NCBI RefSeq assembly: GCF_009695775.1
Contig: NZ_VUNG01000001.1
Span: 124,001-188,000 of the forward strand
DNA from: Hallella mizrahii
GTDB taxonomy: Bacteria > Bacteroidota > Bacteroidia > Bacteroidales > Bacteroidaceae
DNA: 64,000 nt
Reading direction: 5' to 3'
A model generated the notes under the pieces. That model was not told where the DNA came from, did no database searches, and was given only the letters and a program-made list of their open reading frames with translations. The first letter of the stretch is position 1; the number at the start of each line of letters is the position of its first letter. Positions 46,129 to 55,120 of this stretch are shown here, piece after piece. A program made the translations under genes and the position numbers.

Positions 46129-46824
46129 TTATTTTTTCTTACTCGGATCGATGACCTTCCAGACGCCGGCCGACAATGCACCGCCAACCATCGGAGCTAC
46201 GATAAAGATCCAAAGATTGGTCAGAGCCGTACCGCCTTGAAACAGTGCCGGGCCAATGGAGCGGGCAGGGTTGACAGAGGTACCGGTATAGCGGATGCAG
46301 GCCAAATGAACAAGAACCAAGGACAAGCCAATGGCCAGACCGGCGAAGTTGTTGGTGGCACCATTGGTCTTTGCCGTAGCACCCAATACCACCAGCACAA
46401 ACACAAAGGTGAAGAACATCTCAGCCAGGAAACCGCCAAACACCGTCACCTTCGTTCCAGCCCCATCCAGAGCTTGCAAGTCATTGGCACCGGTGCCGAT
46501 GAGTCCTGCTGCCGACGTGATAGCATAGAGAACTGCTGCGCCAATGATACCACCGATGACCTGGAACAGCATATACATGCCGGCATCCTTGCTGCTCATG
46601 CGTCCACTAAGCCATACCCCCAACGTGATAGCCGGATTGATGTGGCATCCTGAAATGCCGCCGATCGTATAAGCCATTGACACCACAGCCAAACCAAAAG
46701 CCAATGCCGTGCCCACCACGGCAGCCTGATTGTTGACTGGATCACAGCCCAAAGACACGGCCGCACCGCAGCCCATCAGTACCAGCACCATCGTGCCTAC
46801 CATTTCTGCTAAATACTTTTTCAT
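46129..46824 (-). CDS. aqpZ: Aquaporin (AqpZ-like MIP family)
   Basis: This 231-residue channel has six helices and the two pore motifs: SGCHINPAITLGVWLSGR (first NPA) and GTSVNPARSIGPALF (second NPA, followed by Arg of the selectivity filter). The first half-pore His is as in AqpZ, and the lack of a long extracellular insertion favours a water channel over a glycerol facilitator. A strong promoter lies upstream. Confidence 0.94.
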   Translation of the reverse strand: MKKYLAEMVGTMVLVLMGCGAAVSLGCDPVNNQAAVVGTALAFGLAVVSMAYTIGGISGCHINPAITLGVWLSGRMSSKDAGMYMLFQVIGGIIGAAVLYAITSAAGLIGTGANDLQALDGAGTKVTVFGGFLAEMFFTFVFVLVVLGATAKTNGATNNFAGLAIGLSLVLVHLACIRYTGTSVNPARSIGPALFQGGTALTNLWIFIVAPMVGGALSAGVWKVIDPSKKK

Positions 46825-46870
46825 AATCTCAAATATTATAAGAAACGTTTTCGCGCTGACTTAATAAACG

Positions 46871-46902
46871 CAAAGTTACGGAAATTATTATAAAAAAGCA
46901 AA
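46871..46902 (-). promoter_or_regulatory. Promoter of aqpZ
   Basis: Minus strand TTTG (46899-46902), a 20-bp spacer and TAACTTTG (46871-46878), about 47 bp before the start codon. Confidence 0.8.
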
Positions 46903-47047
46903 GAACACAAAGATTTTCTGTCAATGGGAAAGGACATGCCACACGACGTATTACACAAGTTCATATGCCCTCACTATTACAAACAATCCTTTGTTAGCGC
47001 AAACAATGATTTTGTAAAGTCAAGATGTCATTTTTTTCGTTATTCTC

Positions 47048-47078
47048 TTTGTAGTTTAATGACAAAACACTATCTTTG
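47048..47078 (+). promoter_or_regulatory. Promoter of ppdK
   Basis: TTTG (47048-47051), a 19-bp spacer and TATCTTTG (47071-47078), about 68 bp before the ATG. It lies within a 66-codon track ORF, which is therefore unlikely to be a gene. Confidence 0.85.
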
Positions 47079-47145
47079 CAATAGATTAATCCCTACAATG
47101 CAATCTTATAAAAATAACATATAATATATACAACACCTATTAACT

Positions 47146-49881
47146 ATGAGTGAAAAAACGAGCGAGAAGAGAGTTTACCTCTTTGGAAACGGCAAGGCTG
47201 AAGGCCGTGCCGACATGCGCAACCTTCTGGGCGGCAAAGGTGCCAACCTAGCCGAGATGAATTTGATCGGTGTGCCCGTGCCACCGGGATTCACCATCAC
47301 CACTGATGTCTGCAACGAATATTTCGAGAAAGGCAAAGCCGACGTTGTTGCCTTGCTCAAGGACGATGTTGTCAATGGCGTGAAACACGTTGAGGAACTC
47401 ATGGGACTGAAGTTCGGTGACGCCAAGAATCCACTTCTTGTCAGTGTACGCTCCGGTGCGCGTGCCTCCATGCCTGGCATGATGGACACCATCCTCAACC
47501 TCGGTCTCAACGATGAAGTCGTCAAGGGACTGGCTGCCAAGACCGGCAACGAGCGCTTCGCCTACGACAGCTACCGACGCTTCGTACAGATGTACGGCGA
47601 CGTGGTCCTCGGCATGAAGCCTGTCAACAAGGAAGACATCGACCCCTTCGAGGCCATCATTCAGAAAGTAAAGGCTCAGCGTGGCATCCGTCTCGACAAT
47701 GAGATGAACACCGACGAGCTCAAGAGCCTCGTCGTCCTCTTCAAGGACTATATCAAGGAGCGCACCGGGCGCGACTTCCCCTCCGACCCGATGGAGCAGC
47801 TCTGGGGTGCCATCTGCGCAGTCTTCGACTCTTGGATGAACGACCGAGCTATTCTCTACCGCAAGATGGAAGGCATCCCACAGGAGTGGGGAACGGCTGT
47901 CACCGTCATGGCCATGGTCTTCGGCAACATGGGCAACACCTCTGCCACAGGTGTATGCTTCAGCCGCGACGCTGCCACGGGCGAGAACCGCTTCAACGGT
48001 GAGTACCTTGTCAACGCACAGGGTGAGGACGTCGTCGCCGGCATACGCACACCACAGCAGATCACCAAGGAAGGTTCGCTCCGCTGGGCTAAGCAGCAGG
48101 GCATCGACGAGGCTACGCGCGCCAGTAAATATCCTTCCATGGAAGAGTCTATGCCCAACATCTACGCTCAGCTCAACGACCTGCAGGACAAGCTCGAGAA
48201 GCACTACAACGACATGCAGGACATGGAGTTCACCGTGCAGGAAGGTAAACTATGGTTCCTCCAGACCCGCAACGGCAAACGCACAGGTACAGCCATGGTG
48301 AAGATTGCCATGGATCTGCTACGCGAGGGGCTCATCGACGAGAAGACAGCCCTGCAGCGCTGTGAGCCCAACAAGCTCGACGAACTGCTCCACCCCGTCT
48401 TCGATAAGGAAGCCAAAGCTCAGGCCCGTGTACTCACACGCGGACTGCCCGCCTCGCCAGGTGCTGCCTGCGGCCAGATCGTATTCTTTGCTGATGATGC
48501 TGAGAAATGGCACGCCGATGGCCATCAGGTAGTCATGGTGCGCATCGAGACTTCGCCTGAGGACCTCGCCGGCATGAGCGCAGCAGAGGGCATCCTGACG
48601 GCTCGCGGTGGTATGACATCGCACGCTGCTGTGGTGGCCCGCGGCATGGGCAAGTGCTGTGTCAGTGGTGCTGGTGCCATCAATGTCGACTATAAAGCCC
48701 GCACCGTGGAAATCGACGGCACGGTGCTCCATGAGGGTGACTACATATCGCTCAACGGTTCTACCGGTGAGGTGTACTTTGGTGAGGTGAAGACACGTCC
48801 TGCCGAGGTCACAGGCGACTTCGCAGAGCTGATGAAGCTTTGCAACAAATACACCCGCCTCGTCGTCCGCACCAATGCTGACACGCCGCATGACGCTGAG
48901 GTGGCCCGCAACTTCGGTGCCGTGGGTATCGGTCTGTGCCGTACAGAACACATGTTCTTCGAGAACGAGAAAATCAAGGCCATGCGCGAGATGATCCTCG
49001 CTGACAGCAAGGAGGGTCGCGAGAAAGCCCTCGCCAAACTGCTGCCCTATCAGAAACAGGACTTCTACGGTATTCTGAAATGCATGGACGGCATGCCGGT
49101 GAACATCCGTCTGCTCGACCCGCCTCTCCACGAGTTCGTGCCCCACGACCTGAAAGGCCAGGAAGCTATGGCCAAGGAGATGGGTGTCAGCGTGAAGGTG
49201 ATCCAGGACCGCGTGCAGAGTCTGAGTGAGCACAACCCAATGCTTGGACTCCGTGGGTGCCGTCTGGGTAACACGTTCCCTGAGATCACGGCCATGCAGA
49301 CACGTGCCATCCTCGGTGCTGCCATCCAGTTGAAGAAGGAAGGCCTCGATCCCCGTCCTGAGATCATGGTGCCGTTGGTAGGTATCGTCAATGAACTCGA
49401 TGCCCAAGAAAAGGTCATCCGCGAGACGGCACAGAAGCTCTTCGCCGAGGAAGGCGTAGAGATACCGTTCAAGATCGGTACGATGATCGAGGTGCCGCGT
49501 GCAGCCCTGACCGCTGATCTCATCGCCCAGAAAGCCGAGTACTTCAGCTTCGGTACCAACGACCTGACACAGATGACGTTTGGCTACAGCCGCGACGACA
49601 TCGCCAGCTTCCTGCCCTCTTACCTTGAGAAGAAGATCCTCGACGTTGATCCGTTCCAGGTTCTCGACCAGCGCGGCGTAGGACAGCTCATCCGCATGGC
49701 TGTGGAGAAGGGCCGCTCGACACGTCCTGACCTGAAGTGCGGCATCTGCGGTGAGCATGGTGGAGAGCCTTCATCGGTGAAGTTCTGCCATCGTGTGGGT
49801 CTCGACTACGTGAGCTGCTCACCGTTCCGTGTGCCTATCGCCCGTCTGGCTGCCGCTCAGGCTGCCGTGGAAGAGGCATAA
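47146..49881 (+). CDS. ppdK: Pyruvate phosphate dikinase
   Basis: This 911-residue enzyme interconverts pyruvate, ATP and phosphate with phosphoenolpyruvate, AMP and pyrophosphate. The N-terminal ATP-grasp domain has LLGGKGANLAEM and SVRSGARASMPGMMDT; the central phospho-histidine domain has GGMTSHAAVVARGMGKCC with His493; the C-terminal TIM barrel has IEVPRAALTADLIA, FSFGTNDLTQMTFG and CGICGEHGGEPSS with the catalytic Cys near 868. It is full length. In anaerobes it often serves glycolysis with pyrophosphate economy. It is monocistronic with its own promoter and terminator. Confidence 0.97.
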   Translation: MSEKTSEKRVYLFGNGKAEGRADMRNLLGGKGANLAEMNLIGVPVPPGFTITTDVCNEYFEKGKADVVALLKDDVVNGVKHVEELMGLKFGDAKNPLLVSVRSGARASMPGMMDTILNLGLNDEVVKGLAAKTGNERFAYDSYRRFVQMYGDVVLGMKPVNKEDIDPFEAIIQKVKAQRGIRLDNEMNTDELKSLVVLFKDYIKERTGRDFPSDPMEQLWGAICAVFDSWMNDRAILYRKMEGIPQEWGTAVTVMAMVFGNMGNTSATGVCFSRDAATGENRFNGEYLVNAQGEDVVAGIRTPQQITKEGSLRWAKQQGIDEATRASKYPSMEESMPNIYAQLNDLQDKLEKHYNDMQDMEFTVQEGKLWFLQTRNGKRTGTAMVKIAMDLLREGLIDEKTALQRCEPNKLDELLHPVFDKEAKAQARVLTRGLPASPGAACGQIVFFADDAEKWHADGHQVVMVRIETSPEDLAGMSAAEGILTARGGMTSHAAVVARGMGKCCVSGAGAINVDYKARTVEIDGTVLHEGDYISLNGSTGEVYFGEVKTRPAEVTGDFAELMKLCNKYTRLVVRTNADTPHDAEVARNFGAVGIGLCRTEHMFFENEKIKAMREMILADSKEGREKALAKLLPYQKQDFYGILKCMDGMPVNIRLLDPPLHEFVPHDLKGQEAMAKEMGVSVKVIQDRVQSLSEHNPMLGLRGCRLGNTFPEITAMQTRAILGAAIQLKKEGLDPRPEIMVPLVGIVNELDAQEKVIRETAQKLFAEEGVEIPFKIGTMIEVPRAALTADLIAQKAEYFSFGTNDLTQMTFGYSRDDIASFLPSYLEKKILDVDPFQVLDQRGVGQLIRMAVEKGRSTRPDLKCGICGEHGGEPSSVKFCHRVGLDYVSCSPFRVPIARLAAAQAAVEEA

Positions 49882-49911
49882 CTCTGAAACATTCTGTTTC
49901 CTCTTATACAA

Positions 49912-49948
49912 GGCAAATGCTTGGCTGTCCAGGCATTTGCCTTTTTTG
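49912..49948 (+). terminator. Intrinsic terminator of ppdK
   Basis: GGCAAATGC (49912-49920) pairs with GCATTTGCC (49933-49941), followed by TTTTTT. Confidence 0.9.
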
Positions 49949-50107
49949 TTTGTCATAGAAGGGGAAAAACTCACGAAAAGATTATTGACAAAAGCACACC
50001 AACAAGAGCAGGCAATCTAGAGAAAAGTAAAGTCTCATCTGAACATCTTTTCGAGATAAAAACATGAAAATACGCACGTGAAATCATCAAAAGGCCTTGT
50101 TGACCTT

Positions 50108-50195
50108 ATCAAACAACTGAGATGACAAGATCAAACAACCGAGATGATGAGATCAAACAACCGAGATGATGAGGTCAAACAACCGAGATGACAGC
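50108..50195. repeat. Tandem repeat, four copies of a 22-bp unit
   Basis: Units start at 50108, 50130, 50152 and 50174. The consensus begins ATCAAACAACCGAGATGATG. Units 2 and 3 are identical; units 1 and 4 differ at a few positions. It lies in the 600-bp gap between ppdK and the helicase gene; the rest of that gap holds a 9-bp inverted repeat AATCAACAG (50353-50361 and 50385-50393) and a promoter. Confidence 0.9.
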
Positions 50196-50423
50196 GCCAG
50201 AAGAGACACCCCGGAGCCGCCAAGCGTATATCCAGAACATAAACATTTACTAGTCAGACAGTTACAAAACAAGCCCCATTTTTCAAGAAATCACGATAAA
50301 AGGGTCGTTGATTGAAAAGAATCGCAAAATAAAGCCTGTTTTTTGTCAGAATAATCAACAGATGGCAAACCATAGGTATCATGACTGTTGATTCCCGAAA
50401 ATAAGAAAAAAAGCAGAACACGT

Positions 50424-50454
50424 TTTGTATTCTCGTGATTAATCTCTATTTTTG
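50424..50454 (+). promoter_or_regulatory. Promoter of the AddA-like gene
   Basis: TTTG (50424-50427), a 19-bp spacer and TATTTTTG (50447-50454), 35 bp before the ATG. Confidence 0.85.
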
Positions 50455-50489
50455 CAAAGAAATAGCGTAAACAAGAACAAAGCAAGACC

Positions 50490-53400
50490 ATGAAAGATAC
50501 CACGAGGCTGACCGTGTTCAAGGCCAGCGCAGGCAGCGGCAAGACCTACCGACTGGCACTGGAATACATCAAGCTGCTGATGGCGGATCCCAAAAACTTC
50601 CGCTACACCCTCGCCGTGACCTTCACCAACAAGGCCACCGAAGAGATGAAGACGCGTATCCTCAGCAAGCTCTTCGCCCTGGCTCACCGTCTGTCCAGCG
50701 GCGACGACTATGTCAAGGAGCTACACCACAGCATGCCGCAGCTCACAGACAACGACATCCAGCAGCGGGCGACACTCGCCCTCGACGGTATCCTCAACGC
50801 TTATCACTACTTCCGCGTGGAGACCATCGACAGTTTTTTCCAACGCATCCTCAGAAATCTTGCGCGAGAACTGGGACTGAAGGCCAACATCAACGTGGGA
50901 CTCAACGACCGTGAGGTGGAGCAACAGGCCGTCGACGAACTCATCGGAAACATCAACAACGACAAAGACCCGCTGCTCGGATGGATGATGGACTTTGTCA
51001 GCGAGCGACTCGAGGAGGACAAGAACTGGAACGTCATCGGACAGATCAAAGACTTCGGTACCAATATCTACCGCGACTTCTATAAGGAACGACACGAGCA
51101 ACTTGAGGCAGTTCTCTCCAACCCTCTGTTTTTCAAGAACTATACCGCTAAACTTCGGGCCTTGGCAGCACAGGCTGATAAGGACATGAGCATACAGGCT
51201 GACCGCTTCCAGACGCTGGTAGACCAATATGGCTTCACCGACAGTGACTTTACCCGCGGTACCGTGCCCAACTATTTCAACAAACTGCGCGAAGGCAACT
51301 ACTGCGATGTCGCACACGCCACCATCGATAAGGCTGACACGGAAGAATGGACCAAACTCATCAAGAAAACCATCAAAGACACCGACAAAGGTCAGACTTT
51401 CCATCAGTTGATCGCCCCACTCATCACCCAGACGGAAAAGATGAGGCAGAAAGCGGAAAGTATCAAGTACTCCGTGGCTCTCACTCTCAGAAACCTCAAT
51501 GAGCTCAGACTGCTCGGACGCATCGCACAGCAAGTCGACGCTATCAACGCTGACAACAACAATTTCCCGCTCAGTAGCACTCAACAGCTCATCAAAAGCA
51601 TGATCGACGGCAGCGACACACCCTTTATCTACGAGAAAATCGGCGGCTCGCTGAAGTATATCATGATCGACGAGTTCCAGGACACCAGTGCGGTACAATG
51701 GGATAACTTCAAAGTGCTCATCGACGACTGTATCGCCCATCAGGCTGGCTCACTGATCGTCGGTGACGTGAAGCAGAGCATCTACCGATGGAGAGGCGGA
51801 GACTGGAGGTTGCTGCAAGGCCTCACCCATGACAGGCATCCCGAGATCAAAGAAGTGAAACTCGACACCAACTACCGTTCGCAACCGAGAATCATCATCT
51901 TCAACAATATGTTCTTCAAAATCGCTGCAAAGAAGACAACAGAGGCGGCGGTAGCTGAACTCAACGAGCATCACGCGCCGAAGGACATCATACAACAGGC
52001 CTTGGACATAGAAACAGCTTACCAGGACGTGGAGCAGGCTTATCCCAAAGGCAAGGAACTCGTCGGCATGGCCCAAATCAAACTGCTCGACGACGAGGAC
52101 TATGACCAAGAGACCCTGGATCAGATCGAGAGCACCATCGCGGAACTGCTCAAGGCGGGCGTTGCCACAAAGGACATCGCCGTGCTCGTGAGAAAGAACA
52201 AACACATCCAGGCCATCGCAGAGTACTTCATGCAGCATCAGATCATGGTCGACGGCAAGCCGGCCGACGTGAGTCTTGTCAGCGACGAGGCTTTCCGCCT
52301 CGACGCTTCGCTTGCCGTGAGGATGATCATCGCGGCTCTGCGCTACCTCGTACATCCCGACGACAAGCTCACGACGGCATTCCTCGTCAAGACTTATTAT
52401 CGTATCGGGGCGAACAAAAATGATGAGGAATGCAAGAAAGAGACAAATGATGATCAAAAGAAGACCATAGCATACAGGGAGATCACAGATTACAAGAACG
52501 ACCAAGATCTCGACACGCGGCTCTTCGTTGGCAAGGACGACATCGCTACCCAGCTCCCCGAGGCCTTGCGCACGCAACGTGATGAGCTGCGGGGACTGCC
52601 GCTCATGATGCTCATAGAGCGTCTCTATGCCATTCTCGGCCTGGAGCGTCTCAACGACGAGAGTGCCTATGTATGTGCCTTTCTTGACAAGGTCGCGACG
52701 CTGATACACAGTAAGGCAGTCGGCATTGACGAGATTCTCGAAGCCTGGGACACCGATCTATGCTCAAAAGCTATCCACAGCGACGACATTAACGGCATCA
52801 GACTGATAACCATCCACAAGAGCAAAGGACTCGAATACGACAATGTCATCATCCCTTACTGTGACTGGGACATAGAACGAAACAACGACACACTGTGGTT
52901 CACCACCGACGGCAAGCCAGAACCGTACAATGAGTTGCCGCTCGTGCCTGTGGCACTGCAAAGCAAGAAACTCAGAAACTCCATCTACTCCGACGACTAC
53001 GACCGTGAGCATCTGAAGAATCTCGTCGACAACCTCAACCTGCTCTATGTGGCGTTTACCCGAGCCAGACGCAACCTTTTTGTCTTCGGACGGAAGAATC
53101 CGAAAGCACCCTACCCTTCCAAAATCATCCAGGATGTGGAGGAAGACATGAAGCAGGAATGCACTATCGAGGAAGATAACAAAACAACGACGATTACCTA
53201 CGGCACGTTCAGCCCTACTCCAAAGGAAAGCAGTAACAAAGACACTGACAATGTATTCCTCGAGGAGGACAAGCCATTGCGTGTCAACATCAAGGCCTTC
53301 ACCGAAGATTATGAGTTCAAGGAGAGCAACGAATGCAAAGACTTCATCATGCCGCAGGACGACGAAGACGCACAGATGCGACGCGCATATATTGAGACTG

Positions 53401-53828
53401 GTAACATACTCCACGAACTGCTGGCCAATATCCGCGACGTCAATGACATCGACCGCGCCATCAACAACATGGAGTTCAGCGGCGTGCTCTATGAAAAGCC
53501 AATGACACGTGAAAACTTGTGCGCCATGGTGCACAAGCTGATCGAGAGCCCTGTGCCCAAGACATGGTTCCGACCGGGACTGAATGTGATGAATGAGTGT
53601 AATATCATCTGCTATGACGAGGAGCATAAAACGGTAGGACCTAAGCGCCCTGACCGAGTCATTAACGACGGAAATTCAGTAACGGTCATCGACTTCAAGA
53701 CCGGATCACCAAGAGCCAAACACGTCGAGCAGGTACAATACTACATGCGCCTGCTCAACGAGATCGGATATAATAACGTCAAAGGCTATCTCTGGTATCT
53801 GAGAACCAATACGGTCAGAGCCGTATAA
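50490..53828 (+). CDS. UvrD-type helicase with C-terminal nuclease domain (AddA/RecB-like)
   Basis: This 1112-residue protein has all superfamily 1 helicase motifs: Walker A KASAGSGKTYRLALEY at the start, DEFQDTSAVQWDNF near 393, GDVKQSIYRWRGGD, LDTNYRSQPRII, ITIHKSKGLEYDNVIIPY and LYVAFTRARRNLFV. The C-terminal PD-(D/E)xK nuclease shows KRPDRVI, IDFKTGSP near 1067 and QVQYYMRLL. It is the expected subunit of a double-strand-break repair exonuclease in Bacteroidota. The AddB partner is not beside it in this window: the gene upstream is ppdK and the gene downstream is on the opposite strand. Confidence 0.93.
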   Translation: MKDTTRLTVFKASAGSGKTYRLALEYIKLLMADPKNFRYTLAVTFTNKATEEMKTRILSKLFALAHRLSSGDDYVKELHHSMPQLTDNDIQQRATLALDGILNAYHYFRVETIDSFFQRILRNLARELGLKANINVGLNDREVEQQAVDELIGNINNDKDPLLGWMMDFVSERLEEDKNWNVIGQIKDFGTNIYRDFYKERHEQLEAVLSNPLFFKNYTAKLRALAAQADKDMSIQADRFQTLVDQYGFTDSDFTRGTVPNYFNKLREGNYCDVAHATIDKADTEEWTKLIKKTIKDTDKGQTFHQLIAPLITQTEKMRQKAESIKYSVALTLRNLNELRLLGRIAQQVDAINADNNNFPLSSTQQLIKSMIDGSDTPFIYEKIGGSLKYIMIDEFQDTSAVQWDNFKVLIDDCIAHQAGSLIVGDVKQSIYRWRGGDWRLLQGLTHDRHPEIKEVKLDTNYRSQPRIIIFNNMFFKIAAKKTTEAAVAELNEHHAPKDIIQQALDIETAYQDVEQAYPKGKELVGMAQIKLLDDEDYDQETLDQIESTIAELLKAGVATKDIAVLVRKNKHIQAIAEYFMQHQIMVDGKPADVSLVSDEAFRLDASLAVRMIIAALRYLVHPDDKLTTAFLVKTYYRIGANKNDEECKKETNDDQKKTIAYREITDYKNDQDLDTRLFVGKDDIATQLPEALRTQRDELRGLPLMMLIERLYAILGLERLNDESAYVCAFLDKVATLIHSKAVGIDEILEAWDTDLCSKAIHSDDINGIRLITIHKSKGLEYDNVIIPYCDWDIERNNDTLWFTTDGKPEPYNELPLVPVALQSKKLRNSIYSDDYDREHLKNLVDNLNLLYVAFTRARRNLFVFGRKNPKAPYPSKIIQDVEEDMKQECTIEEDNKTTTITYGTFSPTPKESSNKDTDNVFLEEDKPLRVNIKAFTEDYEFKESNECKDFIMPQDDEDAQMRRAYIETGNILHELLANIRDVNDIDRAINNMEFSGVLYEKPMTRENLCAMVHKLIESPVPKTWFRPGLNVMNECNIICYDEEHKTVGPKRPDRVINDGNSVTVIDFKTGSPRAKHVEQVQYYMRLLNEIGYNNVKGYLWYLRTNTVRAV

Positions 53829-53835
53829 ACAAAAC

Positions 53836-53871
53836 AACCGAATATCGGAATCATATTCTCGATATTCGGTT
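53836..53871. repeat. Dispersed hairpin element, copy A (also likely terminator)
   Basis: AACCGAATATCG (53836-53847) pairs with CGATATTCGGTT (53860-53871) and ATTTT follows. It lies just after the helicase stop. A related element is at 62919-62965 with the shared block ATTCTCGATATTCGGTTAT. Confidence 0.75.
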
Positions 53872-53952
53872 ATTTTAGGTCTATACAGATAAAGCGTTTT
53901 CAAGAGCAGATCCTAATCGCCACCTGATAATCACATAAGTCGCCTTGATGGG

Positions 53953-55014
53953 CTATTTCTCCAGTCCCTCTATCTTCTTGACGCTGCCGCTCAAGGGGTC
54001 GAGAACCAGACGGGTGGACTGCTTCTTGCCGAAGAGCTCACCACTCAGCGACTCCACTGTTCCAAACTGGGGAGCCGCTGCTTCGAAGGTTCCCACAGGC
54101 TGCTGCTCACAGACCACGGTGATCTTCATCTTGCTGGGCTGGTTGACGCGCAGGCCAATATCGTTCTTGTCTTCCTTCTTTTTCTTCTCATCCTCAGCAA
54201 CAGATGCGGCAGGTGCCACAGTGTGCTCGTCAGCTACCCTTATATAATAAGGTGCGCCCGCATAGTCGTCAGCATCGACAAGCCCCAAGCGCTTGGAGAA
54301 GCGGAAGAGCACTTCTTCTCCCTCCTTGACGGGAAGATAGTCGATGGTGGTCCACGCCGTGTCCTTCACCACCGTACCGGTGAACAGCGTCGTCAGACTC
54401 TGCTCCTGCGTATCGAGGTTTCTCAGCATGGTCTTTAGCTGCTCACCATCCTTGGGCATATAGTCTGCCTCGCCTTTGGCCAGTTGGCTGCGACTGTCCC
54501 GGATGTCGTAGATCTCCTGTGCTGTCAATTCCGCCATCTTAGCCGTGTTGCTGGCATTGAGGATGTCCGCCGTCATGAAATCGGCAGGGTTGACGGCCTT
54601 CGGTCTGGCAGCGGGAGAGAAGCGGCGAACCACAGGGCGCAAAGGCTGTGCCTCGGTATTGACAGCCAGGAGTTGTCCGTTGGGTGCCCGCGTCACATCG
54701 GTGATACTGTGCTTTTTGTCAAGCTGCAACGTAAAGTGCTTTGTGGTATCGGGCACGGCAACGGGATCCATCTCAAGGCCTATGACACGATAGGAAGTAG
54801 AGGCTTCCTCCGAAACATTCTGACGGATATAGCGCATGGCATATTTTGCAAACTGTCCGGGCGTGTATTGCGTCTTCTCGACTTTCACCGTGAAGCGCAG
54901 CATTGTCTTCGGCAGGTAATAGTCAGTACCCTCCACCGACTGGGCACTTGCCTGCATGGCAAAAGCACCCACCAGCAGACTGCCTGCCAAAAGCATTCGT
55001 TTATAGTTCATCAT
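53953..55014 (-). CDS. DUF4831 family exported protein
   Basis: The start is taken at MMNYKRMLLAGSLLVGAFAM, which gives a clean signal peptide ending ASAQ; the 13 extra residues in the track are not signal-like. The 353-residue product matches DUF4831, a family of exported Bacteroidota proteins of unknown function. It has a region DYYLPKTMLRFTVKVEKTQY near the mature N-terminus and a Lys/Glu/Asp-rich low-complexity stretch VAEDEKKKKEDKND near residue 295. Neighbours give no clue to its role. Confidence 0.8.
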   Translation of the reverse strand: MMNYKRMLLAGSLLVGAFAMQASAQSVEGTDYYLPKTMLRFTVKVEKTQYTPGQFAKYAMRYIRQNVSEEASTSYRVIGLEMDPVAVPDTTKHFTLQLDKKHSITDVTRAPNGQLLAVNTEAQPLRPVVRRFSPAARPKAVNPADFMTADILNASNTAKMAELTAQEIYDIRDSRSQLAKGEADYMPKDGEQLKTMLRNLDTQEQSLTTLFTGTVVKDTAWTTIDYLPVKEGEEVLFRFSKRLGLVDADDYAGAPYYIRVADEHTVAPAASVAEDEKKKKEDKNDIGLRVNQPSKMKITVVCEQQPVGTFEAAAPQFGTVESLSGELFGKKQSTRLVLDPLSGSVKKIEGLEK

Positions 55015-55058
55015 TGATATTTCGTCATTTATGATTCTTCTTTGTTCTCTCAACCTTC

Positions 55059-55108
55059 AGCATTGAATCCTTTCTTCTTTGAATCCATTCAACGCCCAGC
55101 ATTGAATC
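55059..55108. repeat. Short direct repeat CAGCATTGAATCC
   Basis: CAGCATTGAATCC occurs twice in this 105-bp gap between the DUF4831 gene and nnr, with a further TTGAATCCATTCAA in between. The gap holds no gene. Confidence 0.6.
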
Positions 55109-55120
55109 CCCCACATTCAT

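Noticed and set aside
46924-47124. 66-aa ORF before ppdK
   Set aside because: The ppdK promoter lies in it and its composition is that of an intergenic region.
48319-49758. 479-aa minus-strand ORF opposite ppdK
   Set aside because: Shadow ORF; His/Leu/Val-rich translation without domains.
49829-50020. 63-aa ORF across the end of ppdK
   Set aside because: It runs through the ppdK terminator and is out of frame with the conserved C-terminus.
50030-50107. Possible similarity of this gap to the gap before cas6
   Set aside because: Only short shared words such as TCTAGAGA were found; not enough to claim a repeat.
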